A stretch of DNA of 41,720 nucleotides, taken from Pontiellaceae bacterium B12227. Its GTDB lineage: Bacteria > Verrucomicrobiota > Kiritimatiellia > Kiritimatiellales > Pontiellaceae. The stretch's first letter is position 1; every line of letters starts with the position of its first letter. The translations under genes were made by a program, and so were the position numbers. Of the stretch, positions 1 to 7,850 are shown piece after piece. The notes under the pieces are model-generated. The model saw only the letters and a program-made list of their open reading frames with translations. It ran no database searches and was not told where the DNA came from. The DNA is taken from positions 1 to 41,720 of the forward strand of contig JAROAZ010000037.1 of the NCBI GenBank assembly GCA_029432775.1. The letters run 5' to 3'.

Positions 1-97
1 CCCGGATAAAACGGGGGAGTAGGCATCGAAGGCCTCAAACCCAATAAACACAGTGTAATAGAGAGAAAATAGAAGGCGTTCGCTTTACAGAACGGAC

Positions 98-164
98 ACA
101 AAATTGGGGACAGAAATATGAAAACCTGCCCTCCGGAAATTTTATGTCCTTAATTTTTCTGTCA
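98..164. repeat. Mini inverted-repeat element, copy 1
   Basis: Left arm reads AAAATTGGGGACAGAAATAT and the right arm ends ATTTTTCTGTCA, about 25 bp apart with CCTGCCCTCCGG between. The arms are imperfect inverted repeats of each other and match the ends of the 28855-29708 cassette. The outermost TGAC of the left arm is not conserved in this copy. There is no coding capacity. Confidence 0.7.
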
Positions 165-329
165 AAAAAACCCGGCTTTCAAACCCTGGAACTTTTTTTT
201 AACCGCGGATGGACACGGATAAACACGAATATTTTGGAGGGCGATGGTTGTCTTGCAAGTGTTCAGACTCGCTTCGCGTCGTCAACGCAACACCCTGACC
301 CCGCCGATCAGCGCCCCGCAGTGTAGATC

Positions 330-400
330 TGACAAAAAATTGGGGACAGAAATATAACAGCCTGCCCTCCGGAAATTTTATGTCCTTAATCTTTCTGTCA
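330..400. repeat. Mini inverted-repeat element, copy 2
   Basis: The 71-bp copy starts TGACAAAAAATTGGGGACAG and ends TAATCTTTCTGTCA. It is preceded by GTAGATC, as are copies 3 and 4, and followed by AAAAAACCCGG. It is near-identical to copies 3 and 4 and resembles the two ends of the 28855-29708 cassette joined with only a ~20-bp spacer. Confidence 0.75.
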
Positions 401-520
401 AAAAAACCCGGCTTTCAAACCCTGGAACTTTTTAACCGCGGATAGACACGGATGAACACGAATTTTTTGGAGGGGCGCCGGCCTCGGCGACCACCCGCCC
501 GCACCGGCCACTCCACCGAC

Positions 521-539
521 GGACATCGGGCCGATGTCC
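521..539. repeat. Perfect 19-bp palindrome before the toxin gene
   Basis: GGACATCGGGCCGATGTCC is a perfect palindrome around a central G, 70 bp upstream of the toxin start at 609. It could be an operator for the toxin-antitoxin operon or part of the repeat debris. Only the symmetry is observed; the role is a guess. Confidence 0.4.
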
Positions 540-608
540 TACCACTCAACTCCAACGGCCCGGACATCCCTCATTGACATTGTTCACGTTTATGTTAACT
601 ATTCGGCT

Positions 609-953
609 ATGAAGAAAATCACCTTCTACACGACAGCAACTGGAAAATGTCCCGTTGAGGAACATTTAGACAAGCTGTCAGACAAACAGGTCCAGAAGAT
701 CGCCTGGGTGTTGAAGATAGTTCGGGAAATGAATCCCCTTCCCACGAATTACTTCAAGAAACTGGTCAATACGAATGATATTTGGGAAGTGCGGGTTGAT
801 GTAGGCAGAGATACATTCCGCCTGCTTGGTTTTTTCGATGGCAGTGAGTTGATTATTCTTACCAACTCATTCCAGAAGAAAACCCAAAAGACTCCGACCA
901 GGGAAATCAAATTGGCCGAACAGCGGAAGAAAGAATATTTAGATAGGAAATGA
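609..953 (+). CDS. higB: HigB/RelE-like toxin (Gp49/DUF891 family)
   Basis: A 114-residue protein of the phage-derived Gp49-like/HigB family, RelE-fold ribosome-dependent mRNA interferases that cleave translated mRNA until neutralised by the partner antitoxin. The family pattern is visible: MKKITFYTT start, a helical segment (LSDKQVQKIAWVLKIVRE), then IWEVRVDVGRDTFRLLGFF and IILTNSFQKKTQKTP, the conserved strand-and-loop with the K/T-rich active-site side. The frame is open back to 534, but I start at 609 because the family begins with this short Met-Lys-Lys strand and the upstream 25 residues read through repeat sequence. The stop overlaps the antitoxin start by 4 nt (ATGA), so the two are translationally coupled, toxin first as in higBA. 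Activity is inferred. Confidence 0.8.
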   Translation: MKKITFYTTATGKCPVEEHLDKLSDKQVQKIAWVLKIVREMNPLPTNYFKKLVNTNDIWEVRVDVGRDTFRLLGFFDGSELIILTNSFQKKTQKTPTREIKLAEQRKKEYLDRK

Positions 954-1231
954 TGATGGACGATCTCGATAAATACATAGGAAAAAGAAAAAAGCGGAGT
1001 CCTGAATTTGCCAAGGATTTCGATAAAGGTTACGAACAATTCAAAATCGGAGTCATGCTCAAACAGGCACGACTTGAAGCCGGTTTAACCCAGGAGCAGG
1101 TCGCCGAGAAATTGAATACAAAAAAATCAGCCATTTCCCGAATTGAAAACCATGCAGAAGATATTCGTTTGTCCACGCTAGAGAGTTTTGCTCAGGCAGT
1201 TGGGAAACGATTGCGCCTGGAAGTTGCCTGA
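950..1231 (+). CDS. higA: HigA-type XRE antitoxin
   Basis: A 93-residue antitoxin with a helix-turn-helix XRE domain at about residues 35-88: the IGVMLKQARLEAGLTQEQVA segment followed by KKSAISRIENHAEDIRLSTL, the classic Cro/CI recognition-helix pattern. The N-terminal 30 residues are charged and probably carry the toxin contact. It starts inside the toxin stop codon, and three consecutive ATGs make the exact start uncertain by two codons. By analogy with HigA it should bind the toxin and repress its own promoter; the palindrome at 521-539 is a possible site. The pair sits between two sets of decayed repeats, which suits acquisition as a mobile module. Confidence 0.85.
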   Translation: MMMDDLDKYIGKRKKRSPEFAKDFDKGYEQFKIGVMLKQARLEAGLTQEQVAEKLNTKKSAISRIENHAEDIRLSTLESFAQAVGKRLRLEVA

Positions 1232-1436
1232 CAAAAGCCAGCCGAGATCTTTTTTATAGGGTGGGCACGAAGGCAAAATGATTTCCGTTGCACCGTCTTC
1301 CAACCCATGGATTTTTTTAACCACGGATGGACGCGGATAAACACGAATATTTTGGAGGGCGATGGTTGTCTTGCAAGTGTTCAGACTCGCTTCGCGTCGT
1401 CATCGCAACACCCTGACCCGCCCCGCAGTGTAGATC

Positions 1437-1507
1437 TGACAAAAAATTGGGGACAGAAATATAACAGCCTGCCCTCCGGAAATTTTATGTCCCTAATCTT
1501 TCTGTCA
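1437..1507. repeat. Mini inverted-repeat element, copy 3
   Basis: A 71-bp element with TGACAAAAAATTGGGGACAG at the left and CCCTAATCTTTCTGTCA at the right. Its right flank (TACCCGCCGCACC) differs from copies 1, 2 and 4, so the element boundary at TGTCA can be placed by comparison. Confidence 0.75.
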
Positions 1508-1791
1508 TACCCGCCGCACCGAATCATTCCGCCGAAGTAGCATGGTCCTCCGGGCCGTGTCTGACAGAAAGGTTAGACAGGACCATGAACAACAGGACCA
1601 TTCCCCCCTCCTCCGGAGGTCTTAAGGCAAAATGATGAAGAGCAAAATGATTTCCGCTACACAGGGGCTTCCAACCCATGGATTTTTTTTAACCACGGAT
1701 GGACGCGGATGAACACGAATATTTTGGAGGGCGATGGTTTGTCATCGCAGATCCCTGAAAAACCCCGTTGCAGTGCCCGACAGTGTAGATC

Positions 1792-1862
1792 TGACAAAAA
1801 ATTGGGGACAGAAATATTACAGCCTGCCCTCCGGAAATTTTATGTCCTTAATTTTTCTGTCA
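1792..1862. repeat. Mini inverted-repeat element, copy 4
   Basis: A 71-bp element starting TGACAAAAAATTGGGGACAG and ending CTTAATTTTTCTGTCA, flanked by GTAGATC on the left and AAAAAACCCGG on the right as in copy 2. Confidence 0.75.
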
Positions 1863-2097
1863 AAAAAACCCGGCTTTCAAACCCTGGAACTTTTTTAACC
1901 ACGGATGAACACGGATATTATTGGAGGGCGATGCGTCGTCATCGCCGCCCACGCAACCTCGGCGGCAACAAAGTGCCGCCCTCCAACAACCGAACTGGAG
2001 GGCGATGCGTCGTCATCGCAGATTCCCAAAAAGCCCCTGCACCCAGCCGATCCTGTACATCCTGTGATCCTGTCAAAAATAATTCCCCGCTCGGGGA

Positions 2098-2218
2098 GCC
2101 CGCAGGATGCGGGCGGTACGGTTGCTGTACGCAGGCATCTTGCCTGCCCCGAGACGGGCTGTACCGCCCGCATCCTGCGGGCCTCGGGAACAAGCTGTAC
2201 CGCAGGCGTCTCGCCTGC
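2098..2218. repeat. Nested palindrome cluster (GCAGGC..GCCTGC type)
   Basis: Four short palindromes lie in 120 bp: CCCGCAGGATGCGGG (2099-2113), GCAGGCATCTTGCCTGC (2131-2147), CCCGCATCCTGCGGG (2167-2181) and GCAGGCGTCTCGCCTGC (2202-2218). In addition 2098-2119 is the exact reverse complement of 2161-2182, so the whole block can fold into one large stem. It resembles a REP-like or MITE-like repeat. No gene overlaps it. Confidence 0.65.
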
Positions 2219-2487
2219 CCCGCCCGGTTCCAAGGATTGGAAAACATATACACTTCTTGCTCTACTCTTTTAAGAAAGGTAATAATGTGTATCAGTTTTA
2301 CGCAATTTATATTTCCTCCCCTGCACGGAGAGCATCTATAGGCCGCGGATACGGAAAATATACGGAGTAAAGTTTCCCCCGAGGGAACGCACCAATTTAA
2401 CAATGAGCAGGTCATAACTGGAAAAACAGTCCATGATATAGGGTGCATACATGGGAATTTCCCATATGTGACACAGTTAGGAAAAAT

Positions 2488-3219
2488 ATGAAAAAAACAA
2501 TTACCCCTGAGATAATTCAGGCAACCTACAAAGTTGCGAGAAGTATTCATAGAGGTAAATTGACCAATCAATTAGGAGAAAAGCGACTAACCCAGAAATA
2601 CAACATGAACCTCAAATCGGCTCAAGATTACATACGCTGTTACCTCAAAATGATCCAAGGAAAAACATTCACCCACACTATTAATGCTTTTGGCGTTCAG
2701 CACTACCTTGAAAACATTTTGGGAGATGAAGGAGAAGAAAAACTACGACTTGCTCTTGAATCACTGCGCTTGCACATTGAATATCGCAAATCCATTAATT
2801 CCGCAGAGCGAACGAAACAGGAAATCTATGACTCTTTTATAGAGGAATATAATTTCGACAATGAACCAGTCATTTATCCAGATGAGATTCCCCCGACTAA
2901 AAAATTTAAGGAAGGAAGAACACGGGAAGTTCAAGTTAATGCGTATGAACGAAACCGTGTCGCAAGAAAAAAGTGCATCGAGCACCATGGAAGCTCTTGT
3001 GCTGTTTGTGATTTTGACTTTGAAGAAGTTTATGGAGAAATTGGAGAAGGATTCATTCATGTCCATCACCTAAAGGAGATTGCATCCAGAAAAAAAGAAT
3101 ATCTCCTAAACCCAATAACAGATTTGCGGCCAGTTTGTCCTAATTGTCATGCGATGATTCATTCAAAGAAAAAAGCCATTCCAATATTCAAAATGAAAAA
3201 AATCCTAACCAGCGAGTAG
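2488..3219 (+). CDS. HNH endonuclease (McrA-like)
   Basis: A 243-residue protein with a C-terminal HNH nuclease domain. Visible residues are C171-x2-C174, H191-V-H193-H194, D212, C217-x2-C220-H221 and H225: a zinc-stapled beta-beta-alpha-metal fold of the kind found in McrA-type and other DNA-cutting HNH enzymes. Residues 1-75 form a separate helical N-terminal region that I do not recognise, and 80-150 are charged and probably a linker. I start at 2488, preceded by an AGGA box 6 nt upstream, rather than at 2443, whose extra 15 residues run through unrelated sequence. No methyltransferase gene is adjacent, so a modification-dependent or solitary nuclease is more likely than a classical restriction-modification system. 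Base composition is more AT-rich than the minus-strand genes to the right, which suggests acquisition. Confidence 0.75.
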   Translation: MKKTITPEIIQATYKVARSIHRGKLTNQLGEKRLTQKYNMNLKSAQDYIRCYLKMIQGKTFTHTINAFGVQHYLENILGDEGEEKLRLALESLRLHIEYRKSINSAERTKQEIYDSFIEEYNFDNEPVIYPDEIPPTKKFKEGRTREVQVNAYERNRVARKKCIEHHGSSCAVCDFDFEEVYGEIGEGFIHVHHLKEIASRKKEYLLNPITDLRPVCPNCHAMIHSKKKAIPIFKMKKILTSE

Positions 3220-3308
3220 CCCCTTGGATAACGCCCGGTTTTGTAGGCAGAGTCTGATTCCCAAGTGGAGACTCGTAACGTTCGCTGAAAGATTAGAAAG
3301 GAACATCC

Positions 3309-3650
3309 ATGGTATTTTGTAGATGTTGTGGAAAAGAAATCCACGAGACCGCGCTAACTTGTCCACATTGTGGTGGTTCTCAGAATTTGTCTTCTCAAAA
3401 GGTTGGTGATGGAGTTCTCTGGGTTCCTCTTACATCACTAATTCTTAGCATACTCTGCTTCTCTTCTCTGCTTACTGAAACAGAATATGAAGCTGATGTA
3501 TACTTGGGTGGAATTGCTATTGCACTATCAAGTATCGTTATGGGAATCATCAGTCTGAAAAACCAGAAAAGAGAAAAAGCCATGGCGATTACAGCAATCG
3601 TTTTGTCTTCAATTGCTGTCCTTACATTTTTTGCGTTATTAACAGAGTAA
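3309..3650 (+). CDS. Zinc-ribbon membrane protein, paralogue 1
   Basis: A 113-residue protein of unknown function. The N-terminal zinc ribbon (FCRCCGKEIHETALTCPHCG, residues 3-22) has two CxxC knuckles. Three hydrophobic stretches follow, roughly 37-55, 66-84 and 92-111, the middle and last typical of DUF4190-like small membrane proteins. AAGGA lies 9 nt before the ATG. A second gene with an almost identical zinc-ribbon start follows 15 nt downstream, so this is a local duplication whose membrane parts have diverged. Proteins of this layout are usually annotated as hypothetical; a role in membrane stress or regulation would be guesswork. Confidence 0.7.
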   Translation: MVFCRCCGKEIHETALTCPHCGGSQNLSSQKVGDGVLWVPLTSLILSILCFSSLLTETEYEADVYLGGIAIALSSIVMGIISLKNQKREKAMAITAIVLSSIAVLTFFALLTE

Positions 3651-3665
3651 CAATAAGGAAAACAA

Positions 3666-3992
3666 ATGAGTATGGTATTTTGTCGTGGTTGTGGAAAAGA
3701 AATTCATGAGACAGCACCAACCTGTCCACATTGTGGTGCACCAGCAAACCCGCAACCTCAAGCCCAAGGTAAAAACAATTACACCTCTTATGACCAAGTT
3801 CCGTGGTACAGAAAAAACTGGTTCGCCATTCTATGCTTCTTTATTTTTACGCCAGGTCTCTTAATTACATTACTAACAGGTGATGTTTATTATGTAAGAA
3901 AAGGAGAACTCAAAACCTACTCAATGGGAGGAAAGATATTCCTCATTATCTGGGTGATCCTCAGTTTCGTTGCTGTTTTCTCAGAACCATAA
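3666..3992 (+). CDS. Zinc-ribbon membrane protein, paralogue 2
   Basis: A 108-residue protein starting MSMVFCRGCGKEIHETAPTC and completing the zinc ribbon with PHCG at residues 21-24, 18 of 20 positions like the previous gene. After a polar Pro/Gln linker it has two membrane segments (about 51-69, WFAILCFFIFTPGLLITLL, and 88-105, IFLIIWVILSFVAVF). It is probably co-transcribed with the upstream paralogue (15-nt gap, AAGGAAAA as ribosome-binding site). Function is unknown. The two share only the ribbon, which suggests the ribbon is the conserved working part. Confidence 0.7.
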   Translation: MSMVFCRGCGKEIHETAPTCPHCGAPANPQPQAQGKNNYTSYDQVPWYRKNWFAILCFFIFTPGLLITLLTGDVYYVRKGELKTYSMGGKIFLIIWVILSFVAVFSEP

Positions 3993-4012
3993 AAAACATA
4001 CAAAATCTGGAA

Positions 4013-4035
4013 AGAGGGAGTGTTTAGCTCCCTCT
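4013..4035. terminator. Hairpin between convergent genes
   Basis: AGAGGGAG (4013-4020) pairs with CTCCCTCT (4028-4035) around a 7-nt loop, between the end of the plus-strand zinc-ribbon gene and the end of the minus-strand dikinase gene. On the minus strand it is followed by a loosely T-rich stretch, so it may end transcription of the dikinase gene. There is no strong U tract. Confidence 0.4.
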
Positions 4036-4076
4036 CCCCGAATGCGGGTCCACTCCGATGGCTTGCAAGGCTCTGG

Positions 4077-7000
4077 TTACGGCACGCGCAGGGCGCCTTT
4101 TGCAATGAACATGGCGGGGAGATAGGCGAGCAGATAGATGCCGAGCCAGCCGAGGTCTTTCTTGGTGCCGGGCACCGTGAAGAAACTGACTTTCTGTAAT
4201 GATCGTGGATAGTTGATCGTGATCGATGTTACCTCCGGCGAAACCTCCGCAAACGCGGCGGGTTCCGGCGGGACGGATGATCCGAACACCAGATTAAATT
4301 CAGCCGCCACGGTATCCCCTACCATCAGCGTTAAGGGATGCAATCCACCGGCGGACTCGGGCACATGAATCAGCCACGTCAGCTTCTGGGCCGGCACGCC
4401 TTCGGCGAGAAATGCATTCAGGCTGGCGAGCATCGTCATGCGGGTATGGTCGGCGGCCGACTGCACTTCCCACGGCAGGTCCGACAGATCACTCTCCTGT
4501 TTCCACTCCGTGCGCAGCTCTTCCAGCTCGCGGCGGATCGGCGGCAGCATTTGCTCCGCATCGGAATCCAAGGCCAGCGGGGCGGGCACGTTCAACCGGA
4601 CGGCTTCCTGACAGTCGCCATCGATCTCAGCAACCACGCTGACCATCCGTCCGGGCTCGGCATTCCACGACGCCGGATCGACCCGCATCGGGAACCACAT
4701 AAAGACCATAATCATCGGCCCAAGAATCAGGGCCAGCGGAACCATCGACGCTTTCAAAATCCGATTGGTGACCGGCGCGGCCAGCGCTTCCATCGCTTTG
4801 CGCCGTTCGCTGTCGGCCGGAAGTTTATTTGCCGCTTTGCGCAGCGCGCCCGACCGACGCTTGGCTTCGAACAGGCGGGCGTTGTCGGTGATAAAGCGCT
4901 GGATCAAAATCGGAACCAGACCAAACACGCAGGCAATGATCGCTACGGTACCAATCATTCCAAGAGAACGAACCAACGGCCAGATGAGTACATCCAGCAA
5001 ACCCATAAACGGATCGTGCAGCACATTCGGCGGTAGCAGGAACACCGCCGCCAATAATACGCCCCACACCAGTGCCATGATCAACCCCAGCCGGTTGGCT
5101 TTGGCATCTTTTGCACAGGGCGGAGGCGGAACCATCGACCGCGGGATACGTGCATCTTCCACGTCGGCATCGGCCCCTTCGCGATAGATCCAGCCGGCGT
5201 TGGCATCGACCGTGATGCTTTCGCCCTCGGTTAAAAGTTCCGTTGCGCCGTCGAGTACCACGGCCGGCAGGCCCATTTCGCGGGCCACCACGGCCCCGTG
5301 CGAAAGCGAGCCGCCGCGTTCGAGCACCAGACCGCCGGCTTTGGCAAACAGCGGCGTCCAGGAAGGATCGGTGGACGGGCAAACCAGAATGGCCCCCTCC
5401 TCCATCGCTCCGCCGGCCTCCGGCGTCAGCACAATCGATACCGGGCCGCTGACCGATCCGTTGGAAACCGAGTGCGCTTCCAGCACCGGTCCATCGGCGC
5501 GGACGAGCGCACTTCCAATCATTGGAACGTCGTCGGCTTCAATCACATGCGGCAGGCTCAGGCGCTGCTCCACCTGATAGCTCAGCTTACGCCCCGCAAT
5601 CCGGTCCTTCGGTACAAAGCCGGTTTCCAATGCCTGGAAAATTTCATCCGGTTCCAGAAAGAAAATATCTTCGCCCACCTCCAACCGGCGACCGAACTCC
5701 AGTGCAGTCAGGCGCAATACGCTGTAGGCGCGCATCAGATAAAACTTACCGTCCTCGCGGAACCGCAGATAGCGCCGAACGACGTCCGAAGCCGTTTTTA
5801 CTTTTACAAAGACGTCCGGACTCAAGGTCGTCCGCAGCTGCTCCAGCGCCTCGTCGGCCGCTTTCATGCGATCCTGATGCAGCGCCTCCAGATCGGAACC
5901 GGCCACCTGCTCCGCCATGGCGCTTACTGCGTCCGGGCGTTCCCGCCACCGCGGCGAGGCCAGATCGAACTCCGCCGGAGCGCGATGACCGAATTCGGCC
6001 AGCCACGATTCCAGCTGAAGCTCTTTCAGTGCGATGTTCGAGGCCATGGTGCGGTCGGGCATCGAGCTGACCGACAAGGTGGAAACCAGCTCGTCCGGCT
6101 CATCGTCCCAAAGATGTTCGTTCAGCAGTTGCCGCAGCTCCTCCACGGCGACGGCTTCCACCATCGATGGAAGAAAAGCCATGGCCCCGAAATCGTCCAG
6201 CGCGGTGACGGCCTGCGTTTTCCACAGCTCAATCAGCTCGGCATTTCCAAGGGTTGAAAGATCCAGTGCTTCCTGCGCCTCGCTCCACGCTAAAACCTTC
6301 GGAACATATTCATCGTCAAATTTTTGGTCGAGATCCTTTGTCAGCGCCTCAATTTTTGCCGCGGCCGACGTGGCCAGTTTGGCGGCCTGCCCGATTTCTT
6401 TCAGGCTGCCGTTCGGAACGGTTGGCGGATTCTGCGCCGCGTCCGGATCGGTGCGCAGTGCGGCCGGATCGTAGGCGAAGGGGTAGCCTTCCGAAAATAG
6501 TTCAGTCATCAGCGAGCAGTCCATATAGATCTCGCCGCCGACCCGATCCAGAAAACTGCGTTCGCTCACCGCCGGGCCGGGATGGAATCCGAGCTGTTCG
6601 TGCATTTTTCCGAAGCCGCCGGTGCCGGACATAAAGCTAGAAACGAGGCTCCAGCTCAACGGCGTCGGATGCGGCAGGGTTTCGCCGAGGTTATGCCGCA
6701 CCCACGGGCCCGCGCCCTTTTCCAGCCGTTGGAACAGATAGGCTTTGGTGCCATCGATCAATTGGTTGTAAGCATCGGTTTCTTCCAACGTAGTAATCGG
6801 CCGCGCCTGCAGCATCAGGACTTCGCCGTCTTCCACCGCCCACTCGATATCCTGCGGGCCACCGAAATGCGCTTCGGCCAATACACCGAGTTCCCGCAGA
6901 CGGATAATCGACTCATAGCTTATGCACGCTTTTGTGCGTTGCTCTTCGGGAACGGATTCCAGTCCGGAACCGCCCGGATAGATGGCGTGCTTTTTATCCG

Positions 7001-7613
7001 CCACATCATACGAAAGCACTTCATCCATCTTCGCCGCAACCCGGATGACATCCGGCTGCACATCGCCGGACACGAGCGTTTCGCCCAGGCCCCACGTGGC
7101 TTCAATCAGCATGTTATCGCGCGAGCCGGTCTGCGGATCGACCGTAAACAGCACACCGGCTACCTCGGCTGACACCTGCTGCTGCACCACCACAGCCATC
7201 GCAACCTCATCGAGGTCAATGCCGTGCTCGTCGAGATAGGCCGTCGTGCGGTCGGACTTCACACTGCGCCAGCATTTTTCGATGGCGTCCACAATTTGTT
7301 CTTCGGTTTCCAGGTTCAGAAAAGTGTCATACTGCCCGGCCATGGATGCCCCGGCCATATCCTCCGCCGTGGCGGAGGAGCGGGCCGCAACGCGCTTGCC
7401 GGCCAGCGGCTTGAGTGCTTCGCGGATTTCCTTTGCCAATGACTTTGAAACGGTTCCGTCGGCCGCCTGTTTGAATGCGGCCGTGGTGACCACAAAGCCG
7501 CCCGGCACCGGGAGACCGGCCTGCATCAGCTTGGCCAGATTAATCGCCTTGCCGCCGACCAATTCCACATTGAGCGCTTCAGAAAGGGGGATTATCATTT
7601 TGGGTAACGTCAT
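4077..7613 (-). CDS. PEP synthase/rifampin phosphotransferase-like dikinase with C-terminal membrane domain
   Basis: A 1,178-residue protein of the dikinase family. Residues 1-290 are the PEP/pyruvate-dikinase ATP-binding domain: GGKAINLAKLMQAGLPVPGG near 20, RSSATAEDMAGASMAGQYDT near 80, GVLFTVDPQTGS near 155 and LQARPITTLEE near 270. Residues 290-720 include NLGETLPHPTPLSWS, like the acceptor domain of rifampin phosphotransferase. The swivelling phosphohistidine domain follows, with GGSLSHGAVVAREMGLPAVV placing the catalytic His at 772. The PEP-binding barrel of true PpsA is absent; instead there are membrane segments near 840-860, 885-910 and 955-977, an outer beta-rich domain, and a last membrane segment at the C terminus. 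The reaction is probably ATP-dependent phosphorylation of an unknown acceptor through the His domain. A G-rich Shine-Dalgarno (GGGGGTAGG) precedes the ATG. It lies behind the VCBS and PQQ-propeller genes. Confidence 0.7.
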   Translation of the reverse strand: MTLPKMIIPLSEALNVELVGGKAINLAKLMQAGLPVPGGFVVTTAAFKQAADGTVSKSLAKEIREALKPLAGKRVAARSSATAEDMAGASMAGQYDTFLNLETEEQIVDAIEKCWRSVKSDRTTAYLDEHGIDLDEVAMAVVVQQQVSAEVAGVLFTVDPQTGSRDNMLIEATWGLGETLVSGDVQPDVIRVAAKMDEVLSYDVADKKHAIYPGGSGLESVPEEQRTKACISYESIIRLRELGVLAEAHFGGPQDIEWAVEDGEVLMLQARPITTLEETDAYNQLIDGTKAYLFQRLEKGAGPWVRHNLGETLPHPTPLSWSLVSSFMSGTGGFGKMHEQLGFHPGPAVSERSFLDRVGGEIYMDCSLMTELFSEGYPFAYDPAALRTDPDAAQNPPTVPNGSLKEIGQAAKLATSAAAKIEALTKDLDQKFDDEYVPKVLAWSEAQEALDLSTLGNAELIELWKTQAVTALDDFGAMAFLPSMVEAVAVEELRQLLNEHLWDDEPDELVSTLSVSSMPDRTMASNIALKELQLESWLAEFGHRAPAEFDLASPRWRERPDAVSAMAEQVAGSDLEALHQDRMKAADEALEQLRTTLSPDVFVKVKTASDVVRRYLRFREDGKFYLMRAYSVLRLTALEFGRRLEVGEDIFFLEPDEIFQALETGFVPKDRIAGRKLSYQVEQRLSLPHVIEADDVPMIGSALVRADGPVLEAHSVSNGSVSGPVSIVLTPEAGGAMEEGAILVCPSTDPSWTPLFAKAGGLVLERGGSLSHGAVVAREMGLPAVVLDGATELLTEGESITVDANAGWIYREGADADVEDARIPRSMVPPPPCAKDAKANRLGLIMALVWGVLLAAVFLLPPNVLHDPFMGLLDVLIWPLVRSLGMIGTVAIIACVFGLVPILIQRFITDNARLFEAKRRSGALRKAANKLPADSERRKAMEALAAPVTNRILKASMVPLALILGPMIMVFMWFPMRVDPASWNAEPGRMVSVVAEIDGDCQEAVRLNVPAPLALDSDAEQMLPPIRRELEELRTEWKQESDLSDLPWEVQSAADHTRMTMLASLNAFLAEGVPAQKLTWLIHVPESAGGLHPLTLMVGDTVAAEFNLVFGSSVPPEPAAFAEVSPEVTSITINYPRSLQKVSFFTVPGTKKDLGWLGIYLLAYLPAMFIAKGALRVP

Positions 7614-7731
7614 GCGCCTACCCCCGTGAAATGTAGATATGCCCTGCCTTGGACAATCCCCGTGCCAGCGGAACTACACAATTCAGTACTCCGGCGATTA
7701 TTTGTGGAGGATTCCAAACGACTGATTAATG

Positions 7732-7824
7732 GCCACAAAGAGGCACAAGGCGCCGCCAAAAAGAAGGCGGCTGCACGAAAACTCTGCGTACCCGGTCTTT
7801 GTGTTTCTTGTGCCTTTTCGTGGC
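7732..7824. repeat. Inverted repeat between PQQ and dikinase genes
   Basis: GCCACAAAGAGGCACAAG (7732-7749) and CTTGTGCCTTTTCGTGGC (7807-7824) are 18-bp inverted arms with two mismatches; a smaller CGCC..GGCGG hairpin sits inside. It fills most of the 237-bp gap between the two minus-strand genes. It may be a dispersed repeat or a transcription attenuator; no T tail argues against a simple terminator. Confidence 0.5.
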
Positions 7825-7850
7825 GATCCTTACAAGCAGAGTTCCTGTAC

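Larger units (their letters stand above)
177..2019. repeat. Composite repeat modules interrupted by higBA
   Basis: A block occurs several times in direct order: TTTCAAACCCTGGAA (177-191, 413-427, 1874-1888) or a decayed TTCCAACCCATGGAT (about 1299 and 1669); then a T run; then decameric GGATNNACAC repeats (201-240, 434-465, 1319-1350, 1691-1720, 1897-1920); then GGAGGGCGATG plus a tail; then a mini inverted-repeat element. GGAGGGCGATGCGTCGTCAT recurs exactly at 1923 and 1997. The TTTCAAACCCTGGAA word is one mismatch away from the dispersed palindrome found elsewhere in the window. The copies differ by substitutions and small deletions, so they look old and decaying. Short open frames inside them are repeat translations, not genes. 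Confidence 0.75.
1232..2487. other. Gene-free, repeat-rich interval
   Basis: About 1.25 kb without a credible gene. It contains two mini inverted-repeat elements (1437-1507, 1792-1862), GGATNNACAC decamers, a lone TGACAGAAAGGTTAGACAGG end-like sequence at about 1561, two AAAATGATTTCCG words (about 1275 and 1645), the nested palindromes at 2098-2218 and one TTCCAAGGATTGGAA palindrome at 2228-2242. Open frames here overlap on both strands and translate repeats. Confidence 0.7.

Noticed and set aside
98..1862. CRISPR array
   Set aside because: The repeated units are 70-bp imperfect palindromes at irregular distances inside larger duplications, not short direct repeats with uniform spacers; no cas genes are present.
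1709..2571. Overlapping open frames on both strands of 60-210 codons
   Set aside because: They translate the repeat modules and palindromes and have no consistent ribosome-binding site or domain.
6158..6174. TTCCACCATCGATGGAA in the dikinase gene
   Set aside because: It has the same arms but a 7-bp spacer and breaks the R/Y rule, so it was not counted as a member of the 15-bp palindrome family; likewise 18316 (6-bp) and 24766 (9-bp).
5298..6257. 319-codon plus-strand open frame
   Set aside because: It is antisense to the His domain and middle of the dikinase; basic, low-complexity product.
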